From contig NZ_FMAD01000014.1 of the NCBI RefSeq assembly GCF_900094595.1, positions 92,262 to 156,261 of the forward strand: a DNA stretch of 64,000 nucleotides, given 5' to 3'. Source of the DNA: Cupriavidus alkaliphilus (GTDB lineage: Bacteria > Pseudomonadota > Gammaproteobacteria > Burkholderiales > Burkholderiaceae). Below the pieces are notes generated by a model. That model saw only the letters and a list, made by a program, of their open reading frames with translations, searched no databases and had not been told where the DNA came from. Of this stretch, positions 20,950-28,888 are shown in pieces. How positions within the stretch are numbered: the first letter of the stretch is position 1; every line of letters begins with the position of its first letter. The position numbers and the translations under genes were made by a program.

Positions 20950-21423
20950 ATGTCCACCTACACCGCTGAAGTCCTGTGGCAACGCGACGGACAGGATTTC
21001 GCCGGCAACCGCTACAGCCGCCGGCATCTGCTGCGCTTCGACGGCGGCGCCGAAGTGCCGGGCTCGTCGTCGCCCCATGTGGTGCCGCTGCCGATGTCCG
21101 ACGCCAGCGCGGTCGACCCGGAAGAGATGTTCATCGCCTCGCTGTCCAGCTGCCACATGCTGTGGTTCCTGTCGCTGGCGGCAAAGCAGCGCCTGGTCGT
21201 CGACCGCTACCTGGACGCCGCCACCGGTGTGATGGAAAAGAACGCCGACGGGCGCATGGCGATGACGGTAGTGACGCTGCGCCCGCAGGTGACGTTTGGC
21301 GGCGCGGGCGAACCCACGCGCGATCAGCTCGACGCCCTGCACCACGCCGCGCACGAGGCCTGCTTTATCGCCAACTCGGTTCGCACCGAGGTGCGCTGCG
21401 AACCGGTGTACGCCGGCGCCTAG
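20950..21423 (+). CDS. OsmC/Ohr-family peroxiredoxin-like protein
   Basis: A 157-residue OsmC-family protein. The two family cysteines are present: Cys68 in ASLSSCHMLWFL and Cys138 in HEACFIANS; these usually form the peroxidatic/resolving pair that reduces organic hydroperoxides. The N-terminal half is longer and less typical than in Ohr, matching the general OsmC subgroup. It probably shares an mRNA with the preceding persulfide dioxygenase gene (28-base gap). Confidence 0.88.
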   Translation: MSTYTAEVLWQRDGQDFAGNRYSRRHLLRFDGGAEVPGSSSPHVVPLPMSDASAVDPEEMFIASLSSCHMLWFLSLAAKQRLVVDRYLDAATGVMEKNADGRMAMTVVTLRPQVTFGGAGEPTRDQLDALHHAAHEACFIANSVRTEVRCEPVYAGA

Positions 21424-21444
21424 CCGCCACGGACACACACGGCC

Positions 21445-22302
21445 ATGCCGGCCAGCGCGCCCGCCGCCGCCACGGCCCCATCGGCGCCGCCACGGACGGC
21501 GCGGGCGCGCCGGTGGGGGTGGCTGGCCGCGGCCGTGGCCGGGCTTGCCGCGATCGCCATGCTGCAGGACCACTTCCTCTATTTTCCCGAACGCGCGTCG
21601 GTCGACGACATGGTCTCGTCCGGGCTGCGCGCCTGGCCGGGTCCGGATGATTTCCGCGGACTGGTGGCCGAGCCGCCCGGCCCGGTGCGGGCCACCGCCA
21701 TGGTGTTTCACGGCAATGCCGGACATGCCGGGCATCGCGACTACTACGCCAGCGCGCTGGCGTCGCTGGGCATCCGCGTGATCCTGGCCGAGTATCCCGG
21801 GTACGGACCGCGCACGGGCACGCTGGGCGAGCGCAGCTTCGTCGCCGACGCGGAACGATCGATTGCGCTGGCGCGGCGCCAGTACGACGGGCCGCTGCTG
21901 CTGATCGGGGAATCGCTGGGGGCAGGCGTCGCGGCGGCCGCGGCGGCGCGCCAGCGCGAGCACGTTGCCGGGGTCCTGCTGATCACGCCGTGGGACAGGC
22001 TGTCCCATCTGGCCGCGCACCATTACCCGTGGCTGCCGGCAGGCTGGGTCCTGCGCGACCGCTACGACAGCGTCGCCAACCTCGCGGGCTTCGGGCGCCC
22101 GGTGATGGTGGCGGTGGCCGAACGCGACACCATCGTGCCGGCACGCTACGGCGAGGCGCTGCATGCGTCGCTGGGCGAACCGCGGCGGCTGACGGTGATC
22201 GAGGGGGCCGGCCACAACGACTGGATCCGGCACGTGGACCGGGCCTGGTGGCAGGACGCCACTGCGTTCCTGCTGGCCCCACCTCCCACACAAACAAAAT
22301 AA
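21445..22302 (+). CDS. Membrane-anchored alpha/beta hydrolase
   Basis: A 285-residue protein with a single N-terminal membrane anchor (residues about 24-41) and an alpha/beta-hydrolase domain. The oxyanion-region HG motif is FHGNAGHAGHRDYY, the nucleophile elbow is GESLGAG with Ser157, and the likely acid and histidine are in AERDTIVPARYG and EGAGHNDWI. It resembles the YfhR/Bem46-like (ABHD13-type) group. The substrate is unknown. It starts 21 bases after the osmC-family gene, so it may be in the same transcript. The ribosome-binding site is weak. Confidence 0.82.
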   Translation: MPASAPAAATAPSAPPRTARARRWGWLAAAVAGLAAIAMLQDHFLYFPERASVDDMVSSGLRAWPGPDDFRGLVAEPPGPVRATAMVFHGNAGHAGHRDYYASALASLGIRVILAEYPGYGPRTGTLGERSFVADAERSIALARRQYDGPLLLIGESLGAGVAAAAAARQREHVAGVLLITPWDRLSHLAAHHYPWLPAGWVLRDRYDSVANLAGFGRPVMVAVAERDTIVPARYGEALHASLGEPRRLTVIEGAGHNDWIRHVDRAWWQDATAFLLAPPPTQTK

Positions 22303-22439
22303 CATCACGCCGCCAAAACGCTGATTTGACTTACCCCTGCGGGCCGCAAATACTGGCCTTCACAGAACGGACTTGCCGCTTGCCCACCGGGCGGTGCGTT
22401 TAGCGCTTGCAGCGCCGACATCCTTTGGGGGAACACCAC

Positions 22440-22931
22440 ATGAACCTACGCCTGCTTCGCAAGCCGTATCTCGCGCTCGGCGCGCTGGCCGCGGCTTGCA
22501 CCCTGGTGCCGGCCCAGGCCATGGCGCAGAACAAGCCGGTGGCCTACCCGGCCAAGGGCCAGAGCCAGCAACAGCAGGCCAGCGACGACGGCGCGTGCTA
22601 CAGCTGGGCCAAGCAGCAAAGCGGCGTGGATCCTGCCCAGGCGGCCAACGCGCCGCCGCCGGCCCAGGCGCAAGGTGGCCAGCGCGTGCGGGGAGCGGCG
22701 GGCGGCGCCGCCGCAGGGGCCGTCGCGGGTGCGATTGCGGGCGACGCCGGCAAGGGCGCGGCGATCGGCGCTGCAACGGGTACGGTCGCCGGCGGCATGG
22801 CGCACCGCCAGTCGCGCCGTCAGGCAAATGCGGCCAACCAGCAGGCTGCAGCCAACGCCAGCCAGGCAATGGGCTCGTATTACCAGGCCTGGGGTGCCTG
22901 CATGGAGGGGCGCGGCTACAGCGTCAAATAA
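22440..22931 (+). CDS. Exported glycine-zipper protein, function unknown
   Basis: A 163-residue protein with a signal peptide ending near QAMAQ. A Gln-rich segment follows, then a glycine zipper (GAAGGAAAGAVAGAIAGDAGKGAAIG, roughly residues 82-115) that probably inserts in or packs against a membrane, and an Ala/Gln-rich helical segment ending in a conserved-looking YYQAWGACMEGRGYSVK. Two cysteines, one early and one in the C-terminal motif, could form a disulfide. The start at 22440 follows GGGGGAA; upstream codons in the same frame are not convincing. The function of such YMGG/glycine-zipper proteins is not established. Confidence 0.78.
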   Translation: MNLRLLRKPYLALGALAAACTLVPAQAMAQNKPVAYPAKGQSQQQQASDDGACYSWAKQQSGVDPAQAANAPPPAQAQGGQRVRGAAGGAAAGAVAGAIAGDAGKGAAIGAATGTVAGGMAHRQSRRQANAANQQAAANASQAMGSYYQAWGACMEGRGYSVK

Positions 22932-22955
22932 GACAGCGGGCGGCCCGGTGCAGGC

Positions 22956-24071
22956 TCAGGAGGCCCACCGGTCACACGCCTTGCGCACGGTTTCGCGCTG
23001 GCTGCGCGCCTCCGCGTCGACCTGGCGCAGCCAGTGCGCGTCGCCGTCGCGGCGCTCGGCCAGCGCGCGGATATTGGCCAGCGCCTCGAGCGAGCCGAGC
23101 ACCTCGGCATGCGGCACCAACGCGTCGCAGATCGACAGGATGTGGTCCGCGATCGGCATGCGGGTCAGTTCGTTGGGGTGCACGTACTCGCCCTCCAGCC
23201 CGAAACGGCAGGCCTGGAAGCGGTTGAAGGTGTACACCAGGTAGTCGTCTTCCTGCGGCATGAACGGGCGCGACAGCAGCAGGTAGCGCGCCAGCATCTG
23301 GATATACGCGGCGATATCGCAGGCGCGCTGCACCGTCAGCGGCGTGTCCATCACGCGGACCTCGATGGTGCCGAACTCCGGCTTGGGACGGATATCCCAG
23401 TAGAAGTCCTTCATGCTTTCGATCACGCCGGTGTTGCGCATCTTCTCGAAGTACGCGGTGAAGGCATCCCAAGTCAGCAGAAACGGCGCGCGCCCGCTCA
23501 TCGGAAAGGCCGCGACCGAATTCAGCCGCGCCGACGCAAAACCGGTATCGACCCCCTGCACATACGGCGAAGACGCCGCCAGCGCGACGAAGTGCGGCAC
23601 ATAGCGGCCGATGGCGTGCAGCAGGAACAGCGATTCGTCGGCGCTGGGGCAGCCGATATGCACGTGCTGGCCGAACACGGTGAACTGCTTGGCCAGGTAG
23701 CCGTACAGCTCGGAGATGTACTGGTAGCGCGGCGAATCGGAGATGGTGCGGTCGGACCATTGCTGGAACGGATGCGTGCCGCCGCCGGCAATGCCCAGGT
23801 TCAGCGAGTGCGACGCCGCCACCATCAGGTCGCGCATCACGGTCAGCTCCTGCAGCGCCTGCTGGTAGCTGTGGCAGATGCCGGTGCTGATTTCGATCAT
23901 CGACGGACTGATCTCGGGCTTGATGTCGCCGGCATGCTCGGCACCCTTGAGCGCGCGCAGCAGGTCGGGCGCGAACGGCGCCAGGTCATAGTCGTGCCGG
24001 TTGACCAGCTGCAGCTCCAGCTCGACGCCGAAGGTCAGCGCCTCGGATTGCTTGAACGGTTCGAGCGACAT
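22956..24071 (-). CDS. ybdK: Carboxylate-amine ligase YbdK (glutamate-cysteine ligase type 2)
   Basis: A 371-residue protein of the glutamate-cysteine ligase 2 family. The N-terminus has LTFGVELELQLVN, the metal/ATP-binding strand. Later family motifs are EISPSMIEISTGI, GGGTHPFQQW, FGQHVHIGC and the C-terminal FGTIEVRVMDTPLTV. E. coli YbdK shows weak gamma-glutamylcysteine ligase activity in vitro, but the physiological substrate is unknown. Its start codon overlaps the stop of the upstream antiporter gene by one base (TGATG), so the two are translationally coupled. Confidence 0.9.
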   Translation of the reverse strand: MSLEPFKQSEALTFGVELELQLVNRHDYDLAPFAPDLLRALKGAEHAGDIKPEISPSMIEISTGICHSYQQALQELTVMRDLMVAASHSLNLGIAGGGTHPFQQWSDRTISDSPRYQYISELYGYLAKQFTVFGQHVHIGCPSADESLFLLHAIGRYVPHFVALAASSPYVQGVDTGFASARLNSVAAFPMSGRAPFLLTWDAFTAYFEKMRNTGVIESMKDFYWDIRPKPEFGTIEVRVMDTPLTVQRACDIAAYIQMLARYLLLSRPFMPQEDDYLVYTFNRFQACRFGLEGEYVHPNELTRMPIADHILSICDALVPHAEVLGSLEALANIRALAERRDGDAHWLRQVDAEARSQRETVRKACDRWAS

Positions 24072-25297
24072 CAGCGCCCTCCTCCATTGGCCCGGATATC
24101 GACGCGGACTTCGCCTGCGTAGCGCAGCGCCCAGGCCGCGATCACGGGACCGAAAAGTTGTTCGATGGCCAGCGCGCACAGGATGATGGCGGCGAGCGGC
24201 TGCCCGGTGCCCGGGTAGAGGCGCGCGACGTCATGCATCAGCAGGTAGGCCAGGCCAGACATCGGCGCGAGCGCCAGCCCCAGCGCCATGCACTGGCGCA
24301 GGCTCAGGCCGGAGAACGAGCCCAGCGACACCACCCCGGCCAGCTTGGCAACGTGGCGCAGCACCACCAGCGCGATGGCGTAGACGCCGCCCACGGCCCA
24401 GTCCTGCGCCGTCAGCGGCAGGCCCAGCGACACCACCATGACGATGATCAGCAGGCTGCCGGCGCTGCCGAAATGCGGCGGCCACACGTGCGGCTGGTTG
24501 TCCTGGTGCTTGAACACCACGCCTGCCAGCATCAGTGTCAGCGGCATCGACAATTTTAGTACCCGGGTCAGCGCCAGCGTGAACAGCACCAGGCCCACCA
24601 GCACCAGGAAGCTGTAGTGGTCGTCGGCCGACATGCGGTCGTAGATGGCATGGCCGAGCTTGCCCACCACCCAGGCCAGCAGGCACGAGCCCACCAGCAG
24701 GTACAGCGGGTGCAGCAGCGCGGCGCCGAGGTTGCCGTATTCCGAATGCAGCCACCCGGTGGCGACCTGCACGATGGCGGCGGCATAGATGCTGTTGAGC
24801 GCGGCCATGGCCAGCAGCCGCTCGGTGACCTGCCCGTCGGCGCGCAGTTCGTTCTTGAGCTGCAGCACGATGGTGGGCGAGGTGCTGACCGCGATGCCGC
24901 CGGCGAGGATGGCCACGCCGGGCGAGGCGCCGATCCACTGCAGCACCGCCGCCACCAGCCCCCAGGTCAGCAGGCTTTCGAAGGCACTGGTCAGCAGCAG
25001 CCAGCGGTTGGCGCGCAGCCAGGTCAGCGAAAGCCGGTGCCCGAGTTCGAACAAGGCCAGCGCCAGCGCCATATCGATCAGGATACGGGTCTGGTTGATC
25101 ATGTTCTCGTCGACGATGCCGCGGCCCAGCATGCCGGCGCACAGCCCCGCCGCGGCGTAGCCGACGATGCGCGGGCAGCGCAGCCAGCGCCGGCTCAATT
25201 CGCCCGCCAGGCCGGCGCCGACCAGGGCCAGCCCGACCCAGAAGAGGCCGCCGGGCGCGAGCGGGAGGCTAGGAAAAAGTTGGCTCAGTCCATTCAT
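24071..25297 (-). CDS. Kef/CPA2-type cation:proton antiporter
   Basis: A 408-residue integral membrane protein with about 11-12 hydrophobic segments, covering the Na+/H+ exchanger domain of the CPA2 family. Segments such as GYAAAGLCAGML, ALALFELGHRLSL and GGIAVSTSPTIVLQLKNEL correspond to conserved KefB/KefC helices. No C-terminal TrkA-N/RCK domain is present, so it is the short form without nucleotide gating. Transported ion unknown; K+ or Na+ in exchange for H+ is likely. It is co-transcribed with ybdK. Kef systems in other bacteria are regulated by glutathione adducts, which makes the pairing with a GCS2-family gene notable. Confidence 0.88.
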   Translation of the reverse strand: MNGLSQLFPSLPLAPGGLFWVGLALVGAGLAGELSRRWLRCPRIVGYAAAGLCAGMLGRGIVDENMINQTRILIDMALALALFELGHRLSLTWLRANRWLLLTSAFESLLTWGLVAAVLQWIGASPGVAILAGGIAVSTSPTIVLQLKNELRADGQVTERLLAMAALNSIYAAAIVQVATGWLHSEYGNLGAALLHPLYLLVGSCLLAWVVGKLGHAIYDRMSADDHYSFLVLVGLVLFTLALTRVLKLSMPLTLMLAGVVFKHQDNQPHVWPPHFGSAGSLLIIVMVVSLGLPLTAQDWAVGGVYAIALVVLRHVAKLAGVVSLGSFSGLSLRQCMALGLALAPMSGLAYLLMHDVARLYPGTGQPLAAIILCALAIEQLFGPVIAAWALRYAGEVRVDIRANGGGR

Positions 25298-25392
25298 GGC
25301 GACATGGTAATGTAAGCACTTCACAATCCATGTCAGTGATTGTCCGACACCGCACTAAACGCGCGGCTTATTTCGGTCATCTTCCTGTAAAA

Positions 25393-25414
25393 AACGCCAT
25401 CTGCGGATGGCGTT
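25393..25414 (-). terminator. Intrinsic terminator of the TPR protein gene
   Basis: AACGCCATC/GATGGCGTT forms a perfect 9-bp stem with a 4-base loop; on the minus strand it is followed by TTTT. It lies about 50 bases after the end of the TPR gene. Confidence 0.85.
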
Positions 25415-25463
25415 CTTTACATACCTTACATCTTCAGCCGTTTCCAGGGCCGCGAGAGACGTT

Positions 25464-27428
25464 TCAGACGCCCCACACCTTCCATACCGGGCGTGTGGCT
25501 TTCAACGCCGACTCGACCTGCCCATACAGGGCGCGCGTGGCGCCCTGCGCGGCACCGCGAGCGCGCGCCTGGTCGAAGTAACCCAGCGCGGCTTCGCGTT
25601 GTCCCTGGCCGAGCGCCGACTGCACCGCGCGCAGGTACACCTCGGCGTCCCAGTCGTCACGCGCGGCGAAGGCCGCGACGAAGTCCGCCAGCGCCGCGTC
25701 GTGGCGGCGCGCGGCGTTGTGCACCAGGCCGCGCTGCACGCGTGGTCCGGCCTGGTCCTGCGGATCGCCCTCGGTCAGCGCCACCGCCTGCTCGAACAGC
25801 GGCAGCGCGCGCTCGGGCTCGCCCAGGTCGCGCCAGACCTGGCCGAAACGGTTGTACAGCCAGGCATCTTCCACCAGCAGCGCGCGCCGCTGCTGGGTCT
25901 CGATCTCGGCCAGCGCATCGGTGCGGTCGTGCTCGTCCATGCCGGCCATGCGCGCCTGCAGCAGCGCGGCATAGTAGGCGCGCGCATGCGCCATCGGGTG
26001 CGCGGCCTCGCTGCGGGCTTCCACCGGCAGCGCGTCCAGGCGCGCATCCATGTGCGCCATCGCGGCGCGCGCGGCCTCGGTCGGCTCGGCGCCGCCAAGC
26101 GCCTTCCAGGCAGCGATCATGCGGCTGAAGGCCCAGGTCACGTCGGCCGGGTTGCGCTCGAGCGGGTAGCGGTTAAGCACCTCCCCCGCCAGCTCGGCCA
26201 CCTTCTGGTGCTGGCCGGCGTCGGCGTGGCAATCGAGCAGGTCGATCCAGTGCTCGATGAACTCGCTGGCGGCCATGCCCTGGCGGTGCAGCGCGATGCG
26301 CTCGTCGGCGTGCGCGGCGTCGGCCGGCAGGCTGCGCGCCAACAGCCGGCACAGCAGCGAATAGACATGGGGGTCGGCATTGCCCCCATGGCCGGCGGCA
26401 TCGCCCTCGCCCGTGGCGAAATACCGGTCGAAGCGCGCCACGCCCGCGCGCCCGGCCTGCACCAGCAGCGGGCGCAGCGCGGCCTCGGCGGCCGGCACCT
26501 CGTCGATGAACTCGCCCAGCGCCATCGCAGCGCGGTAGTAGCCGGCGCCGTCGTCGGACTGGTCGGTCAGCGTGAAGCGCAGCCACGGCTCGCGCTCGGC
26601 AGGGGCGGCGCCGTCGCCGCGCTGCGCCAGCTGGTGGCGCCAGGCCAGCTCGCGTACCTGGCTCTGCGGGTCCGGGACCTGGCGCAGGTAGACGCCGAGG
26701 TCTTCCAGCGCGCCTTGCACGTCACCGACGCCATGGCGCAGCGGGGCCCGGAGCCGGCGCGCCTCGGGGTGGTCCGGGTGCTCGGCCAGCACGCGCGCGG
26801 CCTGGTCGGCAGCGACGGCATCGCCGGCCGCGGCATCGAGCTCCAGCAGGTGCGGGTTGTCCAGCGCGACCCGGCCCAGGCAGACCCGCATCAGCGGCTC
26901 CGCCGGCACGCCGGCGGCCTCGGTGCGGGCGATGTAGTCCGACACCAGCGGGGCGATATCGTCGGCACCCAGGTCGGGGTTGCGCACCATCAGGTCGTAC
27001 CAGTAGCGCGCGGCGCCGGCGATGTCGCCCAGCCGCAGCGCCGCCAGGCCGGCGTGGAAATGCGCGGCCCATTCGCCCGTCAGCAGGCCGCTGCGCTGCG
27101 CGGCCTCATGCAGCCATGGGCGGGCCTCGGCATCGCGGCCCAGGCTCATCAGCATGGCGCCGTAGCGGTGCGCGATCACGCCGCGCGAGACCCAGCGGTG
27201 CGGCGGCTGCAGCGGCAGCGTGTCGAGCCGCGCCAGCGCCTCGTCCAGCACCGCCAGCGCGGCGCCGGCATCGCCGTTGTCAAAGTGCAGCCGCGCCCGC
27301 AGCGTGACGAAATCCACCACCTCGGGGCGCGCCAGCGACAACTGGTCGGCAATCTGCAGCGCTTCGGCGAAGCGCCCCTGGTTGGCTAGCCCGATGGCGT
27401 GGTCGTAGCTGGCTTCCTGCTCGGACAC
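25464..27428 (-). CDS. Large tetratricopeptide-repeat protein
   Basis: A 654-residue, mostly helical protein with no signal peptide or membrane segment, hence cytoplasmic. TPR-like helix pairs are clear at both ends: the N-terminal SYDHAIGLANQGRFAEALQIADQL with LHFDNGDAGAALAVLDEAL, and the C-terminal YNRFGQVWRDLGEPERALPLFEQAVALTEGD. The middle is degenerate. TPR arrays bind partner proteins; the partner and process are unknown. It is transcribed alone with its own terminator. High Ala/Asp/Arg content is typical of this genome. Confidence 0.85.
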   Translation of the reverse strand: MSEQEASYDHAIGLANQGRFAEALQIADQLSLARPEVVDFVTLRARLHFDNGDAGAALAVLDEALARLDTLPLQPPHRWVSRGVIAHRYGAMLMSLGRDAEARPWLHEAAQRSGLLTGEWAAHFHAGLAALRLGDIAGAARYWYDLMVRNPDLGADDIAPLVSDYIARTEAAGVPAEPLMRVCLGRVALDNPHLLELDAAAGDAVAADQAARVLAEHPDHPEARRLRAPLRHGVGDVQGALEDLGVYLRQVPDPQSQVRELAWRHQLAQRGDGAAPAEREPWLRFTLTDQSDDGAGYYRAAMALGEFIDEVPAAEAALRPLLVQAGRAGVARFDRYFATGEGDAAGHGGNADPHVYSLLCRLLARSLPADAAHADERIALHRQGMAASEFIEHWIDLLDCHADAGQHQKVAELAGEVLNRYPLERNPADVTWAFSRMIAAWKALGGAEPTEAARAAMAHMDARLDALPVEARSEAAHPMAHARAYYAALLQARMAGMDEHDRTDALAEIETQQRRALLVEDAWLYNRFGQVWRDLGEPERALPLFEQAVALTEGDPQDQAGPRVQRGLVHNAARRHDAALADFVAAFAARDDWDAEVYLRAVQSALGQGQREAALGYFDQARARGAAQGATRALYGQVESALKATRPVWKVWGV

Positions 27429-27527
27429 GTACTGCTCCTATGGATTGAAAAGTGCGAGTGCGGGATTATGCGCCAATGGCGGGGATCGGGATCTGGTCTG
27501 GCCAGCCGCAGGCATCCGGAAAAGAAA

Positions 27528-27549
27528 AACGCCGCCCGCAGGCAGCGTT
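27528..27549 (-). terminator. Intrinsic terminator after the Liv-type binding protein gene
   Basis: A 9-bp stem with one mismatch (27528-27536 with 27541-27549) is followed on the minus strand by TTTTTC. It lies about 30 bases after the stop of the binding-protein gene. Confidence 0.82.
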
Positions 27550-27578
27550 CTTCCCATGCGCCAGGCGCGGCCGGCAGC

Positions 27579-28730
27579 TTACTTGCCGCCCACCGTCTCC
27601 AGCACCGTCCACTTGCCGCCCACGACCTTGTAGACCGTGATGCCGCCGTCCTTCAGGTCGCCGCGCGCGTCATACGCCAGGGTCTTGGTGGTCACGCCCT
27701 GCATGTTGGTGGCGGCCAGCACCGGCAGGTAGCGCGCCGGATCGGTCGAGCCGGCCTTGACCATGGCCGTCATCATCGCGGTGGCGCCGTCATAGGCGTA
27801 CGGCGAGTAGGTCTGGACCTTCGAGCCGAAACGCTTCTCGTACTTCTTCTCGTACGCGGCGCCGCCGGGCATCTGGTCCAGCGGCAGGCCGGCCAGCGAC
27901 ACCACGGTACCTTCCGCGGCCGGGCCGGCGAGCTTCAGGAAGTTGTCGGTCTTGGACATTTCGCCCGACACCAGCGGGGCCTTGATGCCCAGTTCCTTGA
28001 CCTGCTTGGCCATCGGCGCGGACTGGGTCTCGGCGCCGCCGTAAAAGATGATGTCCGGGTTGCTGCGCTTGATGTTGGTCAGCACCGCCTTGAAGTCGAC
28101 CGCCTTGTCGTTGGTGAACTCGCGGCGCACGATCTTGCCCCCGGCGGCCTTGGCGGCCTTTTCGAACTCGTCGGCCAGGCCCTGGCCGTAGGCGGTGCGG
28201 TCATCGACGACGGCGATGTTCTTCGCGCCCAGCTTCTTCACCACGAAGGCGCCGATCACCGAACCCTGCTGGGTGTCGGAGGTCATCATGCGGAAGGTGG
28301 TCTTGAAGCCCTGCTTGGTGTATTCCGGCGCGGTCGCCATGGCGATCTGCGGAATGCCGGCGCGGTTGTAGACCATCGATGCCGGGATGGTGGTGCCCGA
28401 GTTGAAGTGGCCCAGCATGCCCTGAATGCCGTTGTCGACCAGCTTCTGCGCGACCACCGAACCGGTCTTGGGATCGGCCTGGTCGTCTTCGGAAACCAGC
28501 ACGAACTTGACTTCCTTGCCGCCGATCTTGGGCTTGGTGGCGTTCATGTCCTCGATCGCGAGGACGATGCCGTTCTGCATGTCCTTGCCGTACTGGGCCT
28601 GGCCGCCGGTCATCGGGCCGGCATAGCCCAGCTTGATTTCCTGCGCCTGCGCGAACGCGGCGGAGGCGGCGGTCAGGCCGGCCAGGGTCAGGGCAACGGT
28701 CATTGCCGTCTTGTGGAAGGTCGAGCTCAT
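27579..28730 (-). CDS. Branched-chain amino acid ABC transporter substrate-binding protein
   Basis: A 383-residue periplasmic LivJ/LivK-type binding protein. The signal peptide (residues 1-25) ends at AAFAQA. The mature N-terminus has EIKLGYAGPMTGGQAQYGKDMQNGIVLAIEDMN, the hallmark of the family. Further typical segments are GHFNSGTTIPASMVYNRAGIPQI, VVDDRTAYGQGLADEF and YSPYAYDGATAMM. AGGAG precedes the ATG at 28730. The best ligand guess is leucine/isoleucine/valine, since this sequence is closer to classic LivK than the other two in the window. It lies after putA on the same strand with a 158-base gap and no permease beside it. Confidence 0.92.
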   Translation of the reverse strand: MSSTFHKTAMTVALTLAGLTAASAAFAQAQEIKLGYAGPMTGGQAQYGKDMQNGIVLAIEDMNATKPKIGGKEVKFVLVSEDDQADPKTGSVVAQKLVDNGIQGMLGHFNSGTTIPASMVYNRAGIPQIAMATAPEYTKQGFKTTFRMMTSDTQQGSVIGAFVVKKLGAKNIAVVDDRTAYGQGLADEFEKAAKAAGGKIVRREFTNDKAVDFKAVLTNIKRSNPDIIFYGGAETQSAPMAKQVKELGIKAPLVSGEMSKTDNFLKLAGPAAEGTVVSLAGLPLDQMPGGAAYEKKYEKRFGSKVQTYSPYAYDGATAMMTAMVKAGSTDPARYLPVLAATNMQGVTTKTLAYDARGDLKDGGITVYKVVGGKWTVLETVGGK

Positions 28731-28888
28731 CAGATCTCCTTGGGTCCCAAATGGTGCCGATGTGGTGCCGTTGCCGGCAGTTGTATTGCGGCGCGGCCTG
28801 GCAGTGCCGCGCCGTGCTTTCTCTGCGCGGCGCGGCGGGATCGCCGCCATCGCCGCGCGCTTCGACATGACGCCGTCCGAGGGTTGCC

